Shown piece after piece: positions 55,101-59,100 of a DNA stretch of 64,000 nucleotides. Origin of the DNA: Siphonodentalium dalli (taxonomy: Eukaryota > Mollusca > Scaphopoda > Gadilida > Siphonodentaliidae); contig CP136066.1 of assembly GCA_032622095.1 (NCBI GenBank), positions 92,525,319-92,589,318 on the forward strand, given 5' to 3'. The notes under the pieces are model-generated. The model worked only from the letters and a program-made list of their open reading frames with translations. It was not told where the DNA came from and ran no database searches. The position numbers and the translations under genes were made by a program. Positions within the stretch are counted from its first letter, which is position 1, and the number at the start of each line of letters is the position of its first letter.

Positions 55101-56459
55101 ATTAACTAATTCACAACTTGCGAAGAATTCACATGTGATTTAGCTAGGCTATTAATTTCAATTAATCCAATTTCTTTGGTTAGCTTAATGAAAACGAAAA
55201 ATGAAGACTCATGACACCGTTTCTGACGTCATTTTTGATTTGTGGGCCAGAATCCAGACAAGATTGCACAATCCACGACACGTCTTGTCAAGATGGCATG
55301 CATCTCCGTCGCGATCACTGCATGATGTTACATACATTATATATTCTTAGCGCTATGTCGCCGATAAAAGGCAAATTTGAGGCACAACATGTGTGGTTGC
55401 ACCGCTGCCTGTCACGTACGCTTCATATTAGAACCACTTACGGAAGCGTCATCAGATCCATCGTCTTTTCTCGGCACAGCATCAGACCAACACTCCGATA
55501 TGTTAGCTGCCAGGCCACCACGATGACTGGCGACTAAAAAGTTGGGAGCCGTCAAATTCATATCAGCGTTGAAGAGGCCTCCTTCGACAACCACCAACCA
55601 ATGGTAATCATCTGACAGCATTCCACGGGCCACTGCCTAAATTATAAATAACTACAATGTTTATAACAATGCGAAATTACATAATAATATTGCGGACAAT
55701 TTGGTAGACGGTGGGCATATAACTATGGATAGACATCTTGAAAAGTGCATGTATAGGGCATGTTGACAACATCATATAGGGTTTCAAATTTATAAAAAGG
55801 ACACATTTTCGTCGCGATTGTTCCAGAGAAGTCCAGTCCAGTCCAGTCCAGTCCCCGCTCTCGCGAACGGGTAGTTATGTTCTAATGTCGGTGGTATCAT
55901 GTGCCCATATACGGTCTGAGGTATCATGATATCCATGTTATCTATACGTTCACTGTAGCGCATATCACACCACTGTTGCTGGATTATTCTATTCTTCTAC
56001 TCATACCTGTGTTGTACAATGAGTGCAACCATTCATCCGAAATTAAGATATGATCTTGTTAAGTATGTGTGTACACTCGTATTCATCGTATTATATGTCT
56101 CTCCTGTACATATTGCTTACCACTACACAATTAGCCCTATCAATACAATCATTGGGGAAAGGAAGTGTATTCTAGATCCGGGAACACATATCAACTATAA
56201 CGATACTATATTATGTATTATCGGCCAGAACCCCGGTGATTCGTGACATTTTACAATCATACCAATCTGAAGAACACTTCTCCATTTTCTCTGCTACATG
56301 CGATGACGACTTGTTTTATTCTCGACGAGGCTATTCTCTCGAAAATATCTCCAGAGAATCCATTATTGGTGTCCTGTCGACGAGAAGTCATGTCCAGATG
56401 CAGAACACGTGTGAAGTGCCTCGACAACCGCATCGTAATATCCTGTATCTGTGCACTTC
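9195..56459 (-). CDS. Ionotropic glutamate receptor gene, partial (nine exons)
   Basis: Nine minus-strand exons (56459-56263, 55636-55442, 32406-32251, 29633-29412, 28418-28321, 25598-25508, 20675-20363, 19266-19049, 9448-9195) join without any phase conflict into about 581 residues. The order is that of an iGluR subunit: ~256 residues of amino-terminal domain, S1, M1, pore loop, M3, S2. Family hallmarks are present: YTANLAAF in M3, the S1 arginine after PFTVTEIR that would bind the ligand alpha-carboxylate, and an acidic aspartate in S2 ([10 protein letters not shown]). The family forms tetrameric, ligand-gated cation channels in the plasma membrane. The aspartate resembles NMDA and delta receptors more than AMPA/kainate (usually Glu), but the subclass is unclear. 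Missing are the signal peptide, roughly 100 or more N-terminal residues, and M4 with the tail. The ligand is not predictable. Introns range from 0.6 to 23 kb. Confidence 0.9.
9629..11477. mobile_element. Non-autonomous DNA transposon with 29-bp terminal inverted repeats
   Basis: The left end (9629-9657) starts ggccggattcgtcatctc. The right end (11449-11477) is its reverse complement with one mismatch in 29. Sub-terminal DNA at both ends is packed with gtttaaac-type palindromes and flipped copies (for example 9696-9720 and 9742-9785). A third, weaker end copy (tatgacgaatccgtc) at about 10056-10074 could pair with the left end to define a ~445-bp element, so this may be nested. No transposase is present. 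A target-site duplication could not be settled. The left end sits 180 bp upstream of the S2 exon acceptor. Confidence 0.75.
12679..14300 (+). pseudogene. Crypton-type tyrosine recombinase (DUF3504/KIAA1958-like), broken
   Basis: The coding signal begins [18 protein letters not shown] at 12679. It is interrupted by a LINE insert at about 12.88-13.18 kb, then resumes at about 13198 and runs to ~14300. The catalytic part reads [49 protein letters not shown], then [16 protein letters not shown]. Later strings are [31 protein letters not shown] and [14 protein letters not shown]. This order matches the DUF3504 domain found in Crypton transposons and vertebrate genes derived from them (KIAA1958, ZMYM2-4, QRICH1). 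In-frame stops occur near 13432 and at 13666, and the frame is lost after KTIHSM, where the active-site Arg/His/Tyr segment should be. It is therefore a dead copy in the receptor intron, on the opposite strand. Confidence 0.8.
12885..13178 (+). mobile_element. 5'-truncated LINE 3' end nested in the Crypton relic
   Basis: The translated start reads [20 protein letters not shown], then [10 protein letters not shown]. This is the usual last segment of CR1/L2-like reverse-transcriptase ORFs ('WNSLP..IR...SL..FK..LK..LF'). It is followed by a stop, a 3' UTR containing gcgctatataaa, and an (ATT)n tail at about 13161-13176. It splits the Crypton coding sequence, so it inserted afterwards. The exact left edge is uncertain by some tens of bases. 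Confidence 0.7.
14301..18484. other. Intronic stretch without recognised genes
   Basis: A+T-rich sequence with only short, non-conserved ORFs. Small items are an imperfect inverted pair at about 14732-14813 (cccagaggg against ccctctggg), a caattaatcaataattaatc-type simple run at 16555-16585, and an agtaccggtact palindrome near 17370. No exon with receptor-like content was found. Confidence 0.55.
18485..18718. repeat. Diverged ~60-bp tandem repeat
   Basis: Four to five degenerate units contain agaccgtgaaaaattcacgg or a variant, followed by ctgtaaattttt-like DNA and an aacgg or atgg step. Each unit is itself a short palindrome (cgtgaaaaattcacg). This resembles the internal repeats of short DNA transposons. 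No flanking terminal repeats were identified. Confidence 0.65.
19049..19266 (-). CDS. iGluR exon: M3 gate helix and start of S2
   Basis: 218 bp, acceptor ctaattatgcag and donor GTAAGT, phase 1 in and phase 0 out. It encodes [20 protein letters not shown], then [19 protein letters not shown]. The canonical SYTANLAAF gate motif is kept except that the first Ser is Thr. S2 follows with [14 protein letters not shown] and [13 protein letters not shown] lies where AMPA receptors have the ligand-contacting GST string. Confidence 0.95.
20363..20675 (-). CDS. iGluR exon: S1 end, M1 and pore loop
   Basis: 313 bp, starts phase 0 (acceptor ttgttcaaag) and ends after one base of a codon (donor GTACGT). 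It opens [20 protein letters not shown] and continues FVKPFADDG. The usual ligand-contact string P-L-T is P-F-T, and the essential arginine is present. M1 is about 20 residues from [15 protein letters not shown]. The pore loop reads [14 protein letters not shown]. Aligned with the AMPA-type string GAFMQQGCD, the Q/R site residue is glutamate. That spacing is ungapped, so the assignment is fairly firm. Confidence 0.93.
21015..21180. repeat. Palindrome-rich patch with a 14-bp-arm hairpin
   Basis: Positions 21136-21149 (atatgagcttattt) pair perfectly with 21157-21170 around a 7-nt loop. Related words (ataagctcatat, tgagcccatata) recur in both orientations from 21030 on. Likely the remains of a MITE. 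Confidence 0.6.
22344..23362. repeat. 509-bp direct tandem duplication
   Basis: Copy 1 is 22344-22852 and copy 2 is 22853-23362. Both start tttagccagtggaaacta and include ccgccccactgcgagggg and cttagctcatggtactcc. They differ at only a small number of positions, so the duplication is recent. Beyond copy 2 the sequence continues gtggctaaacgggtcacc, which copy 1 lacks, so copy 1 appears to be the truncated partner. Both look like a dispersed repeat of unknown class. I saw no convincing tRNA-type promoter boxes. Confidence 0.85.
23560..24620 (+). pseudogene. LINE ORF1 relic with CCHC zinc knuckles
   Basis: A frame at 23895-24212 encodes [14 protein letters not shown], then [14 protein letters not shown], then [12 protein letters not shown]. 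These are consecutive CCHC knuckles spaced as in Jockey-type ORF1 (gag-like, nucleic-acid-binding) proteins. Upstream, a different frame around 23640-23710 reads [20 protein letters not shown], the typical 'G..LLIEV' piece of the RNA-recognition part of the same protein. Frameshifts and stops separate the two, so this copy is dead. No ORF2 follows; the element is internally deleted before its 3' tail. Confidence 0.75.
24641..25188. mobile_element. MITE with G-run terminal inverted repeats and TTTAT target duplication
   Basis: The left end begins tca(g)n tcgg and contains ttttcaggcacgtatggc. The right end (about 25147-25188) is its inverse, with gcatatgtgcctgaaaaa running into c-run and tga. 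TTTAT flanks both sides directly (24636-24640 and 25189-25193), a 5-bp target-site duplication. Inside is a small inverted word pair atggctgcc / ggccat near 24930. It has no coding capacity and sits inside the LINE relic. Confidence 0.78.
25189..25450 (+). mobile_element. LINE 3' end with (TCAA)n tail
   Basis: Past the MITE, the sequence ends with ctaaaacgacgttaaact and then a (TCAA)n run at about 25426-25449. That is a classic 3' end of plus-strand non-LTR elements in lophotrochozoan genomes. It is most simply the 3' end of the element whose ORF1 lies at 23.6-24.6 kb. It ends about 60 bp from the receptor donor at 25507. Confidence 0.65.
25508..25598 (-). CDS. iGluR exon: S1 lobe, part 2
   Basis: 91 bp. 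Its first base completes the codon split with the previous exon, and it ends in phase 0 at donor GTAAGC. It encodes [20 protein letters not shown], then [10 protein letters not shown]. This matches the family pattern 'Y-E-h-x-x-x-x-D-G-x-Y-G-x-x-x-x-x-G-x-W-x-G-M-h-G-E-L'. The start was chosen at acceptor atatttatag because it gives a phase match and the expected FKYD junction. A more upstream acceptor would insert extra residues. Confidence 0.85.
26107..26173. repeat. (TA)n microsatellite
   Basis: About 33 TA steps with one imperfection (tac) near 26133. It abuts the left part of Helitron-like element A. Confidence 0.95.
26174..27535 (+). mobile_element. Helitron-like non-autonomous element, copy A
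   Basis: The 3' end shows the textbook Helitron signature: a hairpin cccgtca-ttttg-tgacggg (27506-27524), an 11-nt tail ending CTAG (27532-27535), and a T immediately after, as expected for insertion between A and T. The left half (about 26210-26560) matches 42240-42640 in reverse orientation. The element has internal duplications: 26456-26560 resembles 26590-26690, and 27020-27170 resembles 27283-27432. Two exact gtgcgcgaagcgcac hairpins lie at 26958 and 26995. There is no Rep/helicase gene. The 5' end was not fixed. Confidence 0.75.
27845..27894. repeat. Perfect 15-bp-arm hairpin
   Basis: gagtcgataatgtga (27845-27859) pairs perfectly with 27880-27894. The arms extend imperfectly outward to gccat / atgaggc words. 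Probably the centre of a small MITE. Confidence 0.7.
28321..28418 (-). CDS. iGluR exon: S1 lobe, part 1
   Basis: 98 bp, starts in phase 0 and ends with two bases of a codon, acceptor gtttacttgcag and donor GTACGT. It encodes [11 protein letters not shown], matching the 'EPPFVM' strand and loop, then [19 protein letters not shown], matching the helix normally written 'GfcvDLLdeiAxxLgFxY'. A four-residue insertion or deletion relative to relatives in the loop is possible, because the usual aromatic 'GF' is 'GM' here. Confidence 0.85.
28419..29411 (-). other. Intron within S1, 1.0 kb
   Basis: Donor GTGAGA at 29411 and acceptor CAG at 28419. A+T-rich, with no repeat or gene recognised. Confidence 0.75.
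29412..29633 (-). CDS. iGluR exon: end of amino-terminal domain and start of S1
   Basis: 222 bp, 74 codons, phase 0 at both ends, acceptor ataattattgcag and donor GTGAGA. It begins [18 protein letters not shown], the well-conserved last strand block of the amino-terminal domain. [13 protein letters not shown] follows, then [11 protein letters not shown], the first strand of the S1 ligand-binding lobe, where most iGluRs read 'L-x-V-T-T-h-x-E-x-P-F'. NWS is a possible glycosylation site. Confidence 0.9.
29634..32250 (-). other. Intron, 2.6 kb, with a ~150-bp diverged duplication
   Basis: Donor GTGAGT at 32250 and acceptor CAG at 29634. The segments 31226-31372 and 31749-31894 are diverged direct copies; both hold ctcgtaattaaa and end ttttacacttgatcattc. 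A near-palindrome, caagtgcacttg, lies between them at about 31709. No gene seen. Confidence 0.65.
32251..32406 (-). CDS. iGluR exon: amino-terminal domain, part 3
   Basis: 156 bp, phase 0 at both ends, acceptor tcttgatacaag and donor GTGAGT. It encodes [14 protein letters not shown], the helix matching the 'YDAV-hh-hA-AL' segment of iGluR amino-terminal domains, then [11 protein letters not shown] and [13 protein letters not shown] and NTD follow the helix, and NTT is a possible glycosylation site. It joins in frame to ISFEGESG in the next exon, which reproduces the family's 'L-x-x-hxFeGxTG' junction. Confidence 0.82.
34262..34544 (+). repeat. Dispersed repeat with paired TCAAGGTCA words, copy 1
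   Basis: It contains gtcaaggtcatacacaaagg and then tcaaggtcattcacc, followed by tttcatatcgggtcatacat and ataggcctttaaact. The segment 48630-48925 is the same repeat in reverse orientation along nearly its whole length. Its right end runs straight into the perfect hairpin at 34545. Confidence 0.8.
34286..34645. repeat. Inverted repeat around copy 1
   Basis: The segment 34286-34331 (gagatttcatctctatatgt and flanks) recurs inverted at 34601-34645 with only a few mismatches. The 34545-34600 hairpin lies just inside the right arm. A copy of the dispersed repeat thus seems to have been partly copied back on itself. Confidence 0.75.
34545..34600. repeat. Perfect hairpin, 26-bp arms, 4-nt loop
   Basis: Bases 34545-34570 are the exact reverse complement of 34575-34600, separated by aaga. 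It contains atttcccgaatagtagaggc in one arm. Twenty-six of 26 pairs with a 4-nt loop is far beyond chance and shows no decay, so it is recent or maintained. Confidence 0.95.
34655..40354. mobile_element. Large foldback structure with >1.1-kb inverted arms
   Basis: The left arm (about 34655-35800) and right arm (about 39220-40354) are diverged reverse complements. Landmark AAGATGG-type words sit at 34780, 34929, 35281 and 35651 on the left and, inverted, at 40230, 40077, 39714 and 39360 on the right, with near-equal spacing (148/153, 352/363, 370/354 bp). The outer ends share ctcccgtgtgc (34656) with its inverse (about 40343-40353). Each arm is itself a tandem of ~360-bp units with an NNAAGATGGCNNCCAAAATGG-type core. 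The centre (35.8-39.2 kb) has no recognised gene. I infer a foldback-type element or an inverted pair of one satellite-bearing element. Confidence 0.75.
41688..42680 (-). mobile_element. Helitron-like non-autonomous element, copy B
   Basis: Read on the minus strand, this copy ends with hairpin cccgtc-attttа-like loop-gacggg (arms at 41711-41716 and 41699-41704), then CTAG at 41691-41688, followed by T. That is the same 3' architecture as copy A. Its 42240-42640 part is the reverse complement of 26200-26560 (shared words gtgtataactcggtcacgct and ttttcaaccatgcgt). There is no coding capacity. The 5' end is unresolved; it lies near or beyond 42680. Confidence 0.72.
42960..44165. repeat. ~140-bp satellite, about eight copies
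   Basis: The word ccatatctc or a variant recurs at about 43074, 43251, 43381, 43528, 43668, 43808, 43945 and 44090. Each unit has agacattctacatcttcacc, a C-rich caccccaccccgatcc, and aaaatggccgccgtccagag. It also has a tatttgaccgacttaggtca step. Open frames across it are by-products of the repeat. Unit spacing varies from 130 to 177 bp. Confidence 0.88.
44194..44720. repeat. Cluster of 'ctaggcat' hairpin ends
   Basis: A perfect 22-bp palindrome (agcgtcctttt and its inverse) at 44699-44720 is followed by aggcatat. Diverged or inverted relatives lie at 42797-42825, 44288-44310 and 44342-44362, all with cctttata and gcctag words. A CTAG followed by T also occurs at 44194-44198. These look like ends of a small, repeatedly inserted element of unknown class. 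Confidence 0.5.
45130..46830. repeat. Irregular GT-rich minisatellite
   Basis: Units of roughly 45-60 bp are built from variants of gtgtatatgtatacagggag, tggctatatggccatg and ggtgtggtg. Spacing is irregular and units differ considerably. A pure (TA)n run lies inside at about 46115-46160. ORFs on the minus strand (Ile/His/Thr-rich) are by-products. Confidence 0.85.
46115..46160. repeat. (TA)n microsatellite inside the minisatellite
   Basis: About 22 uninterrupted TA steps replace the usual tatatgtata word of a minisatellite unit, so it probably grew from it. Confidence 0.95.
47900..48629. repeat. GACCTTGACC-bearing diverged repeats
   Basis: The segments near 47935-48075 and 48480-48590 share gtccaaaaag and catgctttagt words and look like diverged copies of one unit. 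In between are taaccttgaccttggcaact and tgaccttgaccctatatgg. No coding content. The family appears to be the same as the neighbouring 48630-48925 repeat. Confidence 0.5.
48630..48925 (-). repeat. Dispersed repeat with paired TCAAGGTCA words, copy 2
   Basis: This is the reverse complement of 34262-34544, matching across ~290 bp, including ctaaactttgtggccatttt, atatcgggtcatacattttc and two tcaaggtca words 20 bp apart on the minus strand. It lacks the inverted duplication and hairpin seen at copy 1. Confidence 0.8.
49300..52519. other. Intronic stretch, nothing recognised
   Basis: A+T-rich, with a poly(A) run at 50241-50256 and no coding region or structured repeat that I can support. Open frames are short and lack recognisable domains. 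Confidence 0.5.
52520..53458. mobile_element. TIR element with ~89-bp ends and internal 81-bp repeats
   Basis: The left end 52520-52608 and right end 53371-53458 are inverted copies differing by one substitution and one base of a poly-A run. Both carry ttggttccaaaataaattcc at the outer edge and gtggattgctagc at the inner edge. The interior 53035-53365 is a tandem of about four units of ~81 bp with tgttaacctgact or a variant and gggtatgtcattt. No coding capacity. Possible target duplication not resolved. The near-identity of the ends implies recent mobility. Confidence 0.82.
53459..55441. other. Intronic stretch, nothing recognised
   Basis: No gene, repeat or structured element that I can support, apart from scattered short ORFs without recognisable motifs. 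Confidence 0.5.
55442..55636 (-). CDS. iGluR exon: amino-terminal domain, part 2
   Basis: 195 bp, phase 0 to phase 0, between acceptor ataatttag and donor GTAAGT. The translation opens [20 protein letters not shown], the typical iGluR motif of a helix followed by 'Y-x-W' and a beta strand. It continues [13 protein letters not shown], with a likely N-glycosylation site (NLT). A second possible site is NIS. A polar, Asp-rich end ([10 protein letters not shown]) leads into the next exon about 23 kb away. Confidence 0.85.
55831..55856. repeat. (GTCCA)n pentanucleotide repeat
   Basis: Five tandem gtcca units just upstream of the second receptor exon, in the 626-bp intron. Confidence 0.9.
56263..56459 (-). 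CDS. iGluR exon: amino-terminal domain, part 1
   Basis: The exon follows a pyrimidine-rich acceptor (cttttttcag) and ends at the donor GTATGA. It starts with two bases completing a codon and ends in phase 0. The translation contains [12 protein letters not shown] and [15 protein letters not shown], the region in periplasmic-binding-protein-like domains where a helix leads into a hydrophobic beta strand. It joins in frame to the exon at 55636. At least one more coding exon must exist upstream; I did not find it up to 64 kb. Confidence 0.82.
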
Positions 56460-56640
56460 CTGAAAAAAGTGGATTGTCAAGCCATAAACTACGTAATAAA
56501 AGAGAACGGAATTTGATTTTTTGCAATTTAAATAAATAGATATCCAGATGGTGGTTCTAGTTAATCTTAATCACAATGTTAAGAGGTGTTCCATTCGAGT
56601 TGACGTAATAAACAATACCATTGGAACCTTTTCATAACAT

Positions 56641-56704
56641 AAATTTAAACAGATCCTACCCCTGAGCCGATTAAATTTAAACAGATCCTACCCCTGAGCC
56701 GATA
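56641..56704. repeat. 32-bp perfect tandem duplication
   Basis: The 32-bp unit beginning aaatttaaacagatccta is repeated twice with only the last base differing, about 180 bp upstream of the first receptor exon found. Confidence 0.9.
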
Positions 56705-57429
56705 ATTGTTTTTATTTTTGTGGTCAGACTGCTGAAAAAGCGATCCATTATCAAGAGGGTTCTCAATATGTTCTAGACGTTTTCAATGTAAAACTGTTTG
56801 ATGCTTTAATGGGTTTTTTCTATTTTCACGAATGTTGTTATGTAACTGATTTTAATTGTTTCCCCCCGCAAACTGTAAACTGGCTCATTATGACATTTTG
56901 CCAACTTTGGTGTCAAATCGTACTCTGCATCTTCAAGAGTGGTGGTTAAATGTGGTTAGACTAAAGGCCCACTTAAGCTTAATTTTCAAACCACCAGATC
57001 ACACCATATCAAATATATGCCATATGATATACCCTTTGGAAGAAGAGGCTCCAAACATTGTAGTATTAACTTATAAATCCGACGTAATAATCTGTAAACA
57101 TGTTCTTTTTTGAGGTACCGACGTGTTTTTATGCTTAAGTTTCATCTGCAATCTACTGCAAAGTTTATTATTTTCAATGGCAGGGAATAACTCTATAACT
57201 TAGTTTGAATTCTGTTGCGTTCTGGGATCGAAACCCGGGAAATATTTCTATGATTTCAGTTATTTTCTATTACTCCTTCTTAGAAATGATGTTCCAAATA
57301 GTGATGGATTATAGTATTGTAATCGTATTTATGTCATAGATTGTTATTAAAACCGTATATCAAGGCACTATAACAAAATCGTGACTCGATAATTAAATGT
57401 GCCTTTAATAAACAATTTGTGTGGATGAA

Positions 57430-58850
57430 TTTTTTCCATCCCACCACGCGACAGTAGCCACTTTCAAAATGCCAATCTTTGTTTCCGAGTCAAACCTGGG
57501 ATTATGGGAGCGTCTGCTTGTCTGGTTTGTATACTATATATTGCAATATTCTTGGGAGGAACGTGACTATGCAAATGGGTAGGAGACTTTCCATTAATCA
57601 GTTTGTAGAATAGTCGAAGTTTGAGTTTGTTTCCCTGCGCTTTCAAAGTTTCCCATCCAGTTTCCTTCAATAACTTGGAATTACTAACATATCTGTTGCC
57701 ACGTGTTGTGCTTCGTGCGGATTCGTATTGTATTTGATCTATTTCGTCAGACTCAAGAGTATTTTAATATGGGTCTGAACAGGGTAAAATAACATTTGTG
57801 CAGAGATGATCGATCCAGATTATATAGATATCTTCGGAGGTAAGATCAAGATTTCCATGGGAAGTCGTGATTTGATTGATATGCGTTCCCCAGGCACTAT
57901 ATTTGCTCAGTAAAACGCCTAGGCGGTTATGGGCTTCAACTTCTTTAATTGTTTATTCGTTAATTTGTAAGACTGGGTGTGTGATAAGATTATAATTCAT
58001 GGTGCATGTTAGGGATTTAGTTTTTGAACCGTTAAATTTCACAAGCCATCATTTTGATCACAATTCGAGGTGGGAGATATCCTCCTGGAATCAAGACTTC
58101 GGTCATCAATGCGAATAATGAAATGGACATGTCGTCGGCGAAAAGACGGACGTTGCATGATAAATTTGGTACATGACCCCTCCTGACTCCGAGAAGTATG
58201 ATCATAGCACATCGTGTTCTATGATTGGTGTATGAATCGAACCACTTCGAAATTGTTTCATATTCCTATCGAATGAGTTTGTACAATATACCAAACCATG
58301 TCAAACGCTTTCGGTATGTCAAAGAATAATAGTTGATTTCGCGCCCAGTATCTATAGAGTTCAACACATCGTGGTAAATGGCACATAACTGGTATAAGTT
58401 AAGTTACCAGGCACCAAGCCTGATTAACTTCGGTTAGGACAGTGTTTGTTTGGAGGAAACACTTATCATAACATGTTTCGCAACGCATTTTTCAAAGAAC
58501 TTGCTTAGACAGTTTCGTCATGGTATTGGTCGATAAGTTTCAGGGTTACTGCGGTCTCTTTTTTTTAATACTGGGGCGACGTGAGCTTGTTTCCATTCCG
58601 GTGGGAATCAGGGCTTTGTGAGGTAGCGGTTGAATATTTTTGAAAGGGGGTGCTGGGGCAATGTTTGAGTATATATACGAGGGCTGATACCATCTGGACC
58701 AGAAGCTTTTTCTGGTTGGATACTTTCTCAACTTAAAAATGTCTTCATAAACAAACAATTGTCGAGAAAGATAAGAACGGTCGACTTGGGTTGCCCTAAC
58801 AATATGTTGGTATATCATGTCATGGAAATCTACTCTTGCCATGCCCGTAT
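57430..58850 (-). pseudogene. Non-LTR retrotransposon reverse transcriptase relic (CR1/L2-like)
   Basis: Reading down the minus strand, pieces of one reverse transcriptase appear in shifting frames. First comes a fragment with RKSFWSRWYQPSYIYSNIAP and later KKKRPQ, the 'GPDGI...I..KK' start. At ~58310-58350 is LLFFDIPKAFDMVW, the 'F-x-D-h-S-K-A-F-D-x-V-W' motif. At ~58100-58150 is LFADDMSISL, the catalytic F-A-D-D. At 57464-57670 is ETGWETLKAQGNKLKLRLFY and the rest of the CR1/L2-like C-terminus. Many stops and frameshifts show it is long dead. Confidence 0.75.
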
Positions 58851-59025
58851 ATATTCATGGCATGGTTTATTATGTTGGCGGCTCGAGACGTAACCATGGA
58901 ATTGTTTCTCGACTTTCTAGCCAATCAAATCCATTTCTTCGGAGCCGACATATTAAACGGACATTGCTCATTCGATTCTCAAAATTTTGTCGATGTAATT
59001 CGGAGAGAAGGATACGATATATCGA

Positions 59026-59100
59026 TAAATATTGGTATTCCGGTATGTACACGAAATATTGGTATTCCGGTATACACGAAATATTGGTATTCCGGCTGCA
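59026..59100. repeat. ~24-bp tandem repeat
   Basis: Three copies of aatattggtattccgg, spaced by tatgtacacga or tatacacga. It immediately precedes the GATA run. Confidence 0.85.

Larger units (their letters stand above)
32407..55441 (-). other. Giant receptor intron, 23 kb
   Basis: Donor GTAAGT at 55441 and acceptor CAAG at 32407 join two exons that are in phase and are consecutive parts of the amino-terminal domain. Most length comes from repeats listed separately. Stretches with nothing recognised are 32.41-34.17, 36.1-38.9, 40.4-41.68, 49.2-52.5 and 53.46-55.44 kb. A small extra exon cannot be excluded. Confidence 0.75.

Noticed and set aside
58836-59055. Plus-strand ORF with VTMELFLDFLANQIHFFG, possible exon
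   Set aside because: It looks protein-like, but it ends in a 24-bp tandem repeat, has no recognised domain, and no partner exon was found. Left unannotated.
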